Assembly (NCBI GenBank): GCA_046758845.1 | Contig: JBHIBA010000022.1 | Location: 1-28,665, forward strand | DNA length: 28,665 nt | DNA from: JBHIBA01 sp046758845 | GTDB taxonomy: Bacteria > UBA8248 > JACPRG01 > G963555815 | Direction of reading: 5' to 3' | Shown here: piece by piece, positions 8,229 to 14,878 of the stretch | Layout: every line of letters starts with the position of its first letter | Numbering within the stretch: position 1 is the first letter of the stretch | Notes under the pieces: generated by a model | The model's input: the letters and a program-made list of their open reading frames with translations, nothing else | What the model was told of the DNA's origin: nothing | The model's database searches: none | Translations under genes and position numbers: made by a program

Positions 8229-8780
8229 GCGAGAAGACCCTTTTTTGACAGGAGCCCCCAGAAACCTTCGCAAAGGATCAACCAGGACATCCGCGCCAAG
8301 GTGGTCCGGGTCGTGGACCACGACGGTGAGCAGTTGGGGATCATGGCGATTGAGGAGGCCTTTGCGGCCGCCGAGGAGAGTGCTCTCGACCTGGTGGAGG
8401 TCTCCCCCAACAGCGACCCGCCCGTTTGCCGGATCATGGATTTCGGCCGCTATAAATACCAGCAAAGCAAGCGGTCCCACGAGGCCAAGAAGCGACAAAA
8501 AAACATCCAGGTCAAGGAAGTCAAGTTACGCCCCAAGACCGAAGAACACGATTTTCAATTCAAGGCCCGTCATATTCGGCGGTTCCTGGGGGAGGGCAAC
8601 AAGGCGAAGGTGACCATCATGTTTCGCGGCCGGGAGATGATGCACCAGCATCTGGGCCTTCGCCTCCTGAACCGAATGACCGAGGAACTGAAAGACATCG
8701 CCCAAGTGGAGCAGGAGCCCACACAGGAGGGGCGGAACATGAGCATGGTGCTTGCCCCCACCCCCCACAAGAATAGTTGA
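8226..8780 (+). CDS. infC: Translation initiation factor IF-3
   Basis: IF3 binds the 30S subunit, prevents premature 50S joining and proofreads the start codon. A reading from the first in-frame GTG (8301) would give 159 residues and lose the conserved N-terminus. The frame continues upstream without a stop and encodes RINQDIRAK, which matches the hallmark RINxxIRA of IF3. Starting at ATA 8226 gives 184 residues, the normal family length, with an ideal Shine-Dalgarno. The N-domain motifs DGEQLGI and DLVEVSP and the C-domain region (KEVKLRPKTEEHDF, VTIMFRGREMMH) are intact. The gap to thrS is 16 bases, and rpmI follows after 14. Confidence 0.95.
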   Translation: MARRPFFDRSPQKPSQRINQDIRAKVVRVVDHDGEQLGIMAIEEAFAAAEESALDLVEVSPNSDPPVCRIMDFGRYKYQQSKRSHEAKKRQKNIQVKEVKLRPKTEEHDFQFKARHIRRFLGEGNKAKVTIMFRGREMMHQHLGLRLLNRMTEELKDIAQVEQEPTQEGRNMSMVLAPTPHKNS

Positions 8781-8794
8781 CCAAGGAGGTCTCC

Positions 8795-8992
8795 GTGCCC
8801 AAGTTAAAGACCAATCGAGCCGCCGCCAAGCGCTTTCGGTACACGGGCAAGGGGAAGGTCCGGCGCGCCAACGCCTTCAAAAGCCATCTCCTGACGCACA
8901 AGACCCGGAAGCGGAAACGTTCTCTGAGGAAACCCGGCCTGGCCGCTCCAGGCGACGCCCGGCGGGTGCGGGTCCTCCTGGGCAAACGATAG
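8795..8992 (+). CDS. rpmI: Large ribosomal subunit protein L35
   Basis: This small, highly basic protein of the 50S subunit has 65 residues and starts PKLKTNRAAAKRF, the typical L35 opening. The GTG at 8795 follows AAGGAGGT (8783-8790) by four bases. A possible TTG at 8777 overlaps the infC stop and lies upstream of the Shine-Dalgarno, so it is rejected. The infC-rpmI-rplT order is the usual one. Confidence 0.96.
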   Translation: MPKLKTNRAAAKRFRYTGKGKVRRANAFKSHLLTHKTRKRKRSLRKPGLAAPGDARRVRVLLGKR

Positions 8993-9002
8993 GAACCGAA
9001 CC

Positions 9003-9356
9003 ATGCCGAGGGCAACCCACGCGCCGGCGAGCAAACGCAGGCACAAAAGACTTCTCAAACGGGCCCAGGGCTACTGGGGGCGGCGACGCAACAACTACCG
9101 GATCGCCCGAGAGACGGTCGAGCGCGCCCTGGCCTTCGCGTATCGAGATCGCCGCCAGCGAAAAAGAGAGTTCCGCCGGTTGTGGATCACCCGGATCAAC
9201 GCGGCCTCCCGCGAGCACGGACTCTCTTACAGCCAGTTGATTCATGGGCTCGACAAGGCGCAGGTGGCCCTGGACCGAAAGGTCATCGCGGATTTGGCCG
9301 TCCACGACTCCGAGGCCTTTGCCAAGCTGGCCGCTCTTGCCAAAGAGCATGTCTGA
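9003..9356 (+). CDS. rplT: Large ribosomal subunit protein L20
   Basis: L20 is a 23S rRNA-binding assembly protein that in other bacteria also represses the rpmI-rplT mRNA. The 117-residue length and the motifs KRRHKRLLKRAQGYWG and RRLWITRINAA are typical. The ATG at 9003 lies ten bases after the rpmI stop. A strong hairpin follows immediately after the stop codon. Confidence 0.97.
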   Translation: MPRATHAPASKRRHKRLLKRAQGYWGRRRNNYRIARETVERALAFAYRDRRQRKREFRRLWITRINAASREHGLSYSQLIHGLDKAQVALDRKVIADLAVHDSEAFAKLAALAKEHV

Positions 9357-9358
9357 TT

Positions 9359-9392
9359 GAAGCCCGCCTGGATCCGGCCAGGCCGGGGCTTC
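9359..9392 (+). other. Strong hairpin between rplT and pheS
   Basis: GAAGCCC (9359-9365) pairs with GGGCTTC (9386-9392), and GCCTGG (9366-9371) pairs with CCAGGC (9378-9383), with a two-base bulge and the loop ATCCGG. That is 13 bp starting two bases after the rplT stop. No T tract follows. A second short GC hairpin (9435-9448, GGCGC/GCGCC) is followed by TTCTTTC, 60 bases before pheS. They may end part of the ribosomal-protein transcripts or control pheST; which one cannot be told here. Confidence 0.5.
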
Positions 9393-9514
9393 GAGGCCAG
9401 ATCCGCCGCATCCGATGACGACCGAGAGACACCGGGCGCCCCGGCGCCTTCTTTCACGCAACGGACTCCCTTTGCACAGGGAAGGACGCCTTCGCGCCCT
9501 CCATACGAACCCTG

Positions 9515-10525
9515 ATGAGCAAAGACCTGCAAGACCTGCCCCGCCGCGCGGCCGAGGAGGCTGAAGCCTCTCAGTCAGAAGAAGATCTTCAGATCGTCAA
9601 GACCCGCTATTTAGGACGCAAGGGGATTCTGACCCAACACCTCAAGCGCATGCGGAATCTCCCGCCCGAGGACCGTCCCGCATTGGGAAAGGCCGTTCAC
9701 GCCGTCGAGGCCGAAGTCGAGGCCGTCATCCAACGCCGACTCGAAGCCCTCCGCCGTCGGGCGCTCGAACAGGGCGATCCCTCTTTTGACGTAACCCTGC
9801 CCGGCCGGTCCCGACCCGCGGGGCGCCTGCATCCCGTCTACCAGGTGATGGATGAGGTCCTCCGGACCTTCCAGCGCCTGGGGTATGACATCGCGGAGGG
9901 ACCGGAGGTAGAGACGGATTATTACAATTTCGAGGCCCTGAACATCCCGGCCGACCACCCGGCCCGCGACATGCACGACACCTTCTACCTGACGGAGACG
10001 ACCCTCCTGCGCACCCATACCTCACCGGTGCAGATCCGCGTGATGGAGAAGCAGGAACCCCCTGTGAAGATCGTCGCTCCCGGCAAGGTCTACCGGTGCG
10101 ACGCGGACGTCTCCCATTCGCCCATGTTTCACCAGGTGGAAGGACTCCTGGTGGACCGGAACGTGACGTTCGCCGACCTTCGGGGAACCCTATCGTTTTT
10201 CCTTCGCGCCACGTTCGGACCTGACGTGGGCGTACGCTTCCGCCCGAGCTTTTTCCCCTTCACCGAACCCAGCGCCGAGGTGGACATCCGATGCGTCATC
10301 TGCGGAGGAAGGGGCTGCCGGGTGTGCGGGAGTTCCGGGTGGTTGGAGATCCTCGGAGCCGGAATCGTGGACCCGGCGGTGTACGGGTTCGTCGGCTATG
10401 ACCCAGAAGAGGTGACCGGTTTCGCCTTCGGTCTCGGCGTGGAACGCGTGGCCATGCTCAAGTACGGCATCGACGACATCCGGCTGTTCTTCGATAACGA
10501 CATCCGCTTCCTCTCCCAGTTCTGA
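9515..10525 (+). CDS. pheS: Phenylalanine--tRNA ligase alpha subunit
   Basis: This is the catalytic subunit of the (alpha-beta)2 enzyme that charges tRNA-Phe. The 336-residue protein has an N-terminal coiled coil with the KTRYLGRKGILT motif. The class II core includes DMHDTFYL, the HTSPVQ segment, FFPFTEPSAEVDI and the C-terminal GLGVERVAMLKYGIDDIR. The cysteine-rich loop CVICGGRGCRVCGSSGW is the form found in many bacteria. The ATG at 9515 fits the family N-terminus but has no clear Shine-Dalgarno. A 158-base gap with hairpins separates it from rplT; pheT follows after 25 bases. Confidence 0.96.
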   Translation: MSKDLQDLPRRAAEEAEASQSEEDLQIVKTRYLGRKGILTQHLKRMRNLPPEDRPALGKAVHAVEAEVEAVIQRRLEALRRRALEQGDPSFDVTLPGRSRPAGRLHPVYQVMDEVLRTFQRLGYDIAEGPEVETDYYNFEALNIPADHPARDMHDTFYLTETTLLRTHTSPVQIRVMEKQEPPVKIVAPGKVYRCDADVSHSPMFHQVEGLLVDRNVTFADLRGTLSFFLRATFGPDVGVRFRPSFFPFTEPSAEVDIRCVICGGRGCRVCGSSGWLEILGAGIVDPAVYGFVGYDPEEVTGFAFGLGVERVAMLKYGIDDIRLFFDNDIRFLSQF

Positions 10526-10550
10526 GGGCGGCGACGGGAAGGCCAGACCC

Positions 10551-12974
10551 GTGCAAGTCATGTGGAGTTGGCTGAGCGAGTTCATCCAGTTTGACGGGAC
10601 CCCGGAAGAGCTGGCCCACGCCCTCACCATGAACGGCGTCGAGGTGGGGAGCGTGAAGGCGATCGGCGGGGAGTTCGACTCGGTGAAAGTCGGGGAAATC
10701 CTGGACGTGCGCCCGCATCCGAGCGCCGAGAAACTCAAATTGTGCCGCGTTTCGCTCGGCGGCGGCGAGCGGAGCATCGTGTGCGGCGCGCCCAATGTCG
10801 CGGCGGGTCAGCGGGTCCCCGTCGTCCCGCCCGGGGGGTCGCTTCCGGACGGCAAGAAGGTCAAGGCGGCGCAATTTCGCGGCCAGGTCTCCGAAGGGAT
10901 GATTTGCTCGGCCTCCGAACTCGGCTTCGAGGATCCATCGGACGGCATCTGGGTCCTGGAACCGGATTGGCAGGCCGGAAAATCGCTGGCCGAAGCGGCC
11001 GGCCTTCGGGACTTCGTGTTGGAAGTGGAAGTGACGCCCAACCGTGGAGATTGCCTCAGCGTCCTGGGGATCGCGCGGGAGGTCGCCTGCTATCAGAGGG
11101 CTCCGCTCCACCCCTCCAAACCGCGGGTCCTTGAGCACGGCGTCCCGATTCACGGCCTTGCGGCCGTCTCTGTGGAGTGCGCCGACCTGTGTCCTCGATA
11201 CACCGCCCGCGTCGTTGAGGGCGTGAGGGTGGGACCCTCGCCCGTCTGGGTGCAGTGGCGGCTCCGAGCGGCAGGCATCCGCCCCATCAATAATGTGGTT
11301 GATGCCACCAATTACATCATGCTGGAAAGAGGCCAACCCCTTCATGCCTTCGACCTGGAAAAGTTGGGGGAAAGCCGGATCGTCGTCCGCAGGTGGAGGC
11401 CCGAGGACGGAACGTTCACCACCCTCGACGGGCTGGAGCGCACCCCGCCCGAGGGGGCCTGCATGATCTGCGACGGACAGGGCCCGGTGGCCATCGGGGG
11501 CGTGATGGGCGGGCTCGCCTCGGAAGTGAAGGCCGACACCAGGGCCATCCTTCTGGAGAGCGCCTTTTTCCAGCCGGGGGGCATCCGCCGGACCTCCCGC
11601 GCACTGGGGCTCTCCACAGAGGCGTCCTACCGGTTTGAGCGGGGCGTGGACCCGGCCGGCGCCCCGACGGCCCTGGACCGCGCGGCGGACCTCATCCGCC
11701 GGCTCGTGGGGGGAAAGGTCGCTCGCGGCGTCATCGACGTATGCCCCAGCCCCTTCGAGAGGAAATTGGTCTTTCTTCGAACCCCCCAGATTCAGCGCGT
11801 CCTGGGGATGCAGCTGCCCATTCGCGAGGTGTCGGACATTCTGCTCTCCCTGGGGATGGAGCTAACGGCGGCCGAGGGACAGGAAACACTTTCCGTTCGC
11901 ATACCTACCCACCGGATGGATCTCTCCCGCGAGATGGACCTGATCGAGGAAGTGGCGCGCATCTACGGATATGACCGCTTCCCCGTCACCCTCCCGGCCG
12001 GTGGAGAGGTCCCTTTCGGTCCGCCTTCCGAATGGGAGTTTTTGGGCCGGGTGCGGGCCACGCTGGCCGGGGCCGGCCTTTTGGAGGCCGTCAATCTGAA
12101 CTTTGTGTCCGAAGAGGAGTCACGCGGGGCGGGAGATTCCGAAGACGCGGCCGGTGCTCTGCAACTGAGAAACCCCCTCAGCCGGGAGGGGGAGTACCTT
12201 CGCACGGATTTGTGGCCCGGCCTGCTCAGGAACGCGGCCACCAACATGAACCGCGGCGTCCCTGACGTCCGCCTCTTCGAGGCGGGGCGGGTCTTTCGGC
12301 CCCCTTCGACGCCGGAAGGCCTCCCGGCCGAAGAACTTCACGTGGCGAGCGTCCTGAGCCAGGTCCCCGGGCGGGGTTTGTGGGACGAGCAGAAGCGGAT
12401 GCGGGATTTCTACGACATCAAAGGGTTGTTGGAACTCCTGCTCTCCACCTTCGGCATCGACGGCCTCCGGTATGAGCCCGGTTGCGGTCTCCCTTTTCAC
12501 CCGACCCGTTCGGCGAGCGTTTGGCTCCGCCGGGGCGCATCGGAGGTGGAGGAAAGGCTCGGGGAGCTGGGAGTCGTCCATCCGGAGGTCCAAAGGAAAT
12601 TGGACATGCCTCAAGCGGTGGTGTTTTTCGAGGTTTCGGCAGACCTCCTTCGAAGCGCGGCGCCGGGCGCGCCCGTGTTTCGTCCGTTGCCCCGCTTTCC
12701 TGCGACCAGCCGCGACCTGGCGGTCGTCATTCCGACGGAAATCGGGACGGACTCCATAAAGTGCGCGATCCTGGAAGCCGGGGCCCCCTGGGTCCGAGAG
12801 GCGGCTCTCTTCGACGTACACTCGGGAGACCCCGTTCCCGAAGGGCAGAAGAGCGTCGCCTTCGCCCTGCTCTACCGGGCCGACGACCGGACCCTCACGG
12901 GAGAAGAGGTGAACGGAGTGCACGAGCAGATCGTCTCGCGACTCTGCCGGGAGTTTGGGGCCCAACTGAGGTAG
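10551..12974 (+). CDS. pheT: Phenylalanine--tRNA ligase beta subunit
   Basis: This is the tRNA-binding and editing subunit of PheRS. The 807-residue protein carries the tRNA-binding OB fold at about 39-150, the B3/B4 editing domain at about 210-385 (NNVVDATNYIM, GQPLHAFD), the B5 domain at about 400-470 and a C-terminal FDX-ACB anticodon-binding domain at about 713-806 (FPATSRDLAVV). The GTG at 10551 is preferred over the ATG at 10560 because MQVMWSWLSEF aligns over its full length with the usual family start. A GGAAGG lies upstream at suitable distance. Confidence 0.96.
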   Translation: MQVMWSWLSEFIQFDGTPEELAHALTMNGVEVGSVKAIGGEFDSVKVGEILDVRPHPSAEKLKLCRVSLGGGERSIVCGAPNVAAGQRVPVVPPGGSLPDGKKVKAAQFRGQVSEGMICSASELGFEDPSDGIWVLEPDWQAGKSLAEAAGLRDFVLEVEVTPNRGDCLSVLGIAREVACYQRAPLHPSKPRVLEHGVPIHGLAAVSVECADLCPRYTARVVEGVRVGPSPVWVQWRLRAAGIRPINNVVDATNYIMLERGQPLHAFDLEKLGESRIVVRRWRPEDGTFTTLDGLERTPPEGACMICDGQGPVAIGGVMGGLASEVKADTRAILLESAFFQPGGIRRTSRALGLSTEASYRFERGVDPAGAPTALDRAADLIRRLVGGKVARGVIDVCPSPFERKLVFLRTPQIQRVLGMQLPIREVSDILLSLGMELTAAEGQETLSVRIPTHRMDLSREMDLIEEVARIYGYDRFPVTLPAGGEVPFGPPSEWEFLGRVRATLAGAGLLEAVNLNFVSEEESRGAGDSEDAAGALQLRNPLSREGEYLRTDLWPGLLRNAATNMNRGVPDVRLFEAGRVFRPPSTPEGLPAEELHVASVLSQVPGRGLWDEQKRMRDFYDIKGLLELLLSTFGIDGLRYEPGCGLPFHPTRSASVWLRRGASEVEERLGELGVVHPEVQRKLDMPQAVVFFEVSADLLRSAAPGAPVFRPLPRFPATSRDLAVVIPTEIGTDSIKCAILEAGAPWVREAALFDVHSGDPVPEGQKSVAFALLYRADDRTLTGEEVNGVHEQIVSRLCREFGAQLR

Positions 12975-12992
12975 ATCGAGAATAGGACTTTT

Positions 12993-13020
12993 TTGGCTCG
13001 ACACATTGGAGTAATATATC
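12993..13020 (+). promoter_or_regulatory. Possible promoter ahead of the zapB-like/zapA genes
   Basis: After the pheT stop comes an AT-rich stretch with TTGGCT (12993-12998) and, 16 bases on, TATATC (13015-13020). Each is only a partial match to the sigma-70 boxes. The sharp drop in GC and the position 36 bases before the next gene make a promoter plausible, not proven. Confidence 0.35.
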
Positions 13021-13055
13021 TTAAGTGTTAGAGTTTGCTCGGGAAGGCGAATCAG

Positions 13056-13295
13056 ATGACGAGCCTGGACAACCTGCAGCGGTTAGAAGAGCAGATTCGG
13101 GCCCTGCTGGCCGAACGGGACGACTTGAAGTCCCGTGTGGAGCAGCTGGAAGCCGGCGGTCCGGGAAGATCGGGTGAAGAGGGTCCCGAGGAACGGGATC
13201 GGGCCGATGACTTGCTGATGCGGGAACGGCAAGGCGTGAGAGACCGGGTGGAATCCTTGCTGGCGACCCTTTCCCAGATGAGCCGGGCGGGTTAG
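13056..13295 (+). CDS. Small coiled-coil protein, possibly ZapB-like cell-division accessory protein
   Basis: The 79-residue protein is hydrophilic. Residues 5-35 form a clear heptad-type coiled coil (LQRLEEQIRALLAERDDLK). A charged Gly/Glu-rich linker and a second helical segment ending VESLLATLSQM follow. The ATG at 13056 is chosen because GGGAAGG lies eight bases upstream; a TTG at 13035 lies before it. Small coiled-coil genes are often found directly before zapA, and the next ORF starts two bases after this stop, suggesting translational coupling. Assignment to ZapB is by size, coiled coil and context only, not by sequence identity. Confidence 0.75.
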   Translation: MTSLDNLQRLEEQIRALLAERDDLKSRVEQLEAGGPGRSGEEGPEERDRADDLLMRERQGVRDRVESLLATLSQMSRAG

Positions 13296-13297
13296 GA

Positions 13298-13597
13298 ATG
13301 GGAGAGACATCCGTGACGGAACGGAAAACCATCTCGATTGAGATCTTCGGCAAATCCTACGTGATCCGAGGGGGCGCTGACCCGGAATACACCCGCACGC
13401 TGGCCCGTTACGTCGAGGACCAGATGCGAAAATTGGCCGTGCAGTCCAACGCCGCGGACACCCAGAAGATCGCTGTCCTGGCGGCGCTCAACATCGCAAA
13501 TGATCTCTTCCAGAGCGAGAGAAAGGAAAGCGAGAAGGAAGCGGAGTGGGGCCGGCGCACCCACGCGCTCCTTCAAATGGTGGAAAACGCAGGTTAA
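13298..13597 (+). CDS. zapA: Cell division protein ZapA
   Basis: ZapA cross-links FtsZ filaments and stabilises the Z ring. The 99-residue protein has the family pattern: an N-terminal beta strand region (TISIEIFGKSYVIRGG), the segment YTRTLARYVEDQM, then KIAVLAALNIANDLF and a C-terminal coiled coil. The ATG at 13298 follows the upstream stop in TAGGAATG and could be used by re-initiation. An in-frame GTG at 13313 has a better Shine-Dalgarno (GGGAGAG, six-base spacing) and may be the real start, giving 94 residues. The next element is a 6S RNA fold, as in E. coli zapA-ssrS-ygfA. Confidence 0.93.
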   Translation: MGETSVTERKTISIEIFGKSYVIRGGADPEYTRTLARYVEDQMRKLAVQSNAADTQKIAVLAALNIANDLFQSERKESEKEAEWGRRTHALLQMVENAG

Positions 13598-13609
13598 CCA
13601 GGGAGACAG

Positions 13610-13793
13610 ATTTCCCCTGCCATGCCCGTGATGGGAAGAGCAGTTTTTGAGCCAACAGAGCAGAAAAGGGAGCCTGGAGCAGGGCGTGGTGTGCACCTCC
13701 CGCGACGGAGCGAGCCTGAAACGCCCTCCGCGGCGCCCACCTGGTTCTTCCAGGTTCAAAAATTCTGACCACACGGCATTGCGGCAGGGGACC
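13610..13793 (+). ncRNA. ssrS: 6S RNA (RNA polymerase-binding regulatory RNA)
   Basis: 6S RNA mimics an open promoter and sequesters the sigma-70 holoenzyme. The closing stem is long: CCCCTGCC (13614-13621) pairs with GGCAGGGG (13783-13790), ATGCC (13622-13626) with GGCAT (13775-13779), and GTG (13628-13630) with CAC (13772-13774). Further in, TTTTTGAGCC (13644-13653) can pair with GGTTCAAAAA (13753-13762). A small hairpin ACCTGG-TTCTT-CCAGGT (13739-13755) sits in the 3' strand of the central bubble, a typical 6S feature; it competes with the previous pairing. The apical region pairs AGGGCGT with ACGCCCT. Length of about 180 bases and position between zapA and the formyl-THF cyclo-ligase gene match the E. 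coli locus. Exact ends are estimated. Confidence 0.82.
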
Positions 13794-13806
13794 TAATCAC
13801 GCAGGG

Positions 13807-14061
13807 GCCGCCGTCTGTTTGCCGCCCGGGGGGGTGGAAAACGGACGGCGGCGAATCCCGAAACGCGAAGGAGCGGAAGGATTCTCCAGGCGAATCTGCC
13901 GTTGGTTATCGGATGGTCAAGTTGTTGCTCATTGAGAAAGGCTCCTCGGGACCGGGGACGAATCGGAGTCCCTCCCGACGGTTTCTCCCGCCGATCAGAG
14001 TTTGTCCGTGCCTTCTGTTGGGACGAAGGACGGACTGCCCGGCGGGTCAGGAAGGACTGAC
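13807..14061 (+). other. Structured non-coding stretch downstream of 6S RNA
   Basis: No convincing protein is encoded between the 6S RNA and 14151. Four stable hairpins stand in a row. The first is a 14-bp stem with one G-T pair (13807-13820 with 13839-13852). The second has TCGGGA/TCCCGA with an inner GGGAC/GTCCC (13946-13978). The third is an 11-bp stem with one bulged G (14004-14035). The fourth is GTCAG/CTGAC around GAAGGA (14046-14061). None is followed by a T tract. The first could be a 6S RNA terminator or processing signal; the others are unexplained. Confidence 0.5.
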
Positions 14062-14150
14062 GGAAACCGAGAGTTTTCACCCGCATCTCCGCAACCAACG
14101 CGAACCGTCCTTCTGAAATCCCCCCTCCGTCGCGCAGGTGGAGCTTCAGC

Positions 14151-14852
14151 GTGACGGTCCGACCCCAAGACATTCAAAACGAGAAGCTCTCGGGTTGGAG
14201 CAAGGCCGCAGAGAAAGCCCGATTGCGGCGGGAATTTCTGGCGGGCCGGAATGCGCTCCCCCAGGGGACCGTCGAGTCCTTGAGCCGGGCCGTCCTTCGC
14301 CGGATCTGGGCGCTACGGGCCGTTCGGGAGATGGAGGCGAGAAAACGGGTGGGGGAGACTGTCTGGCTCTCCTGTTATGTCGATTTCGACCGGGAGGTCC
14401 GGACACGGCCGCTGATGTGCAAGGCCCTTGAACGCGGATACCGGTTGGCGGTTCCCGTGGTCCCGCCGGGGCGCGAAGGAGGACTGATTCTCTCAGAAGT
14501 GAAGGATGTGCCGGGTTCCAGGGAGCCCGGTTCGGGCTGGGTCCGGAGTCGATGGGGGCTCTTCGAGCCCCGCGATCCCCGTCCGGTGGAACCGGGACGA
14601 ATGGACTGCTTCGTGATTCCCGGGGTGGTTTTTGATCGGCGAGGATTCCGTCTTGGATTCGGGAAGGGATACTATGACGGTCTCCTGGCCTCCGCCCGCA
14701 CCGACGCCTGGCGGATCGGCCTGGCTTTCTCAAGCCAGCTGGCAGGGCGGCTGCCCCGAGCGGAATGGGACGTTCCGATGCACCGGATCGTCACCGAGTC
14801 CGGCGTTGTTCGTTGCAACCCTATTGGAGGCGTCTTTCCCATTCGGCGGTGA
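14151..14852 (+). CDS. fau: 5-formyltetrahydrofolate cyclo-ligase
   Basis: It converts 5-formyl-THF to 5,10-methenyl-THF using ATP, recycling an inhibitory folate. The 233-residue protein has the C-terminal family signature DCFVIPGVVFDRRGFRLGFG followed by KGYYDGLL, and the terminal DVPMHRIVTESGVV segment. The N-terminal basic helix (KARLRREFLAGRNAL) is the usual nucleotide-contacting region. The GTG start at 14151 has a modest AGGTGGA upstream. Linkage to zapA and 6S RNA is as in E. coli, where this gene (ygfA) is co-transcribed with ssrS. rny follows after 26 bases. Confidence 0.93.
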   Translation: MTVRPQDIQNEKLSGWSKAAEKARLRREFLAGRNALPQGTVESLSRAVLRRIWALRAVREMEARKRVGETVWLSCYVDFDREVRTRPLMCKALERGYRLAVPVVPPGREGGLILSEVKDVPGSREPGSGWVRSRWGLFEPRDPRPVEPGRMDCFVIPGVVFDRRGFRLGFGKGYYDGLLASARTDAWRIGLAFSSQLAGRLPRAEWDVPMHRIVTESGVVRCNPIGGVFPIRR

Positions 14853-14878
14853 ACTCCGCTGAATCGCCAAGGAGGTGA

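Noticed and set aside
13913..14116. A 67-codon open frame between the 6S RNA and the cyclo-ligase gene
   Set aside because: It covers the stable hairpins, has an unlikely composition (Pro, Arg, Ser, Cys) and no ribosome binding site.
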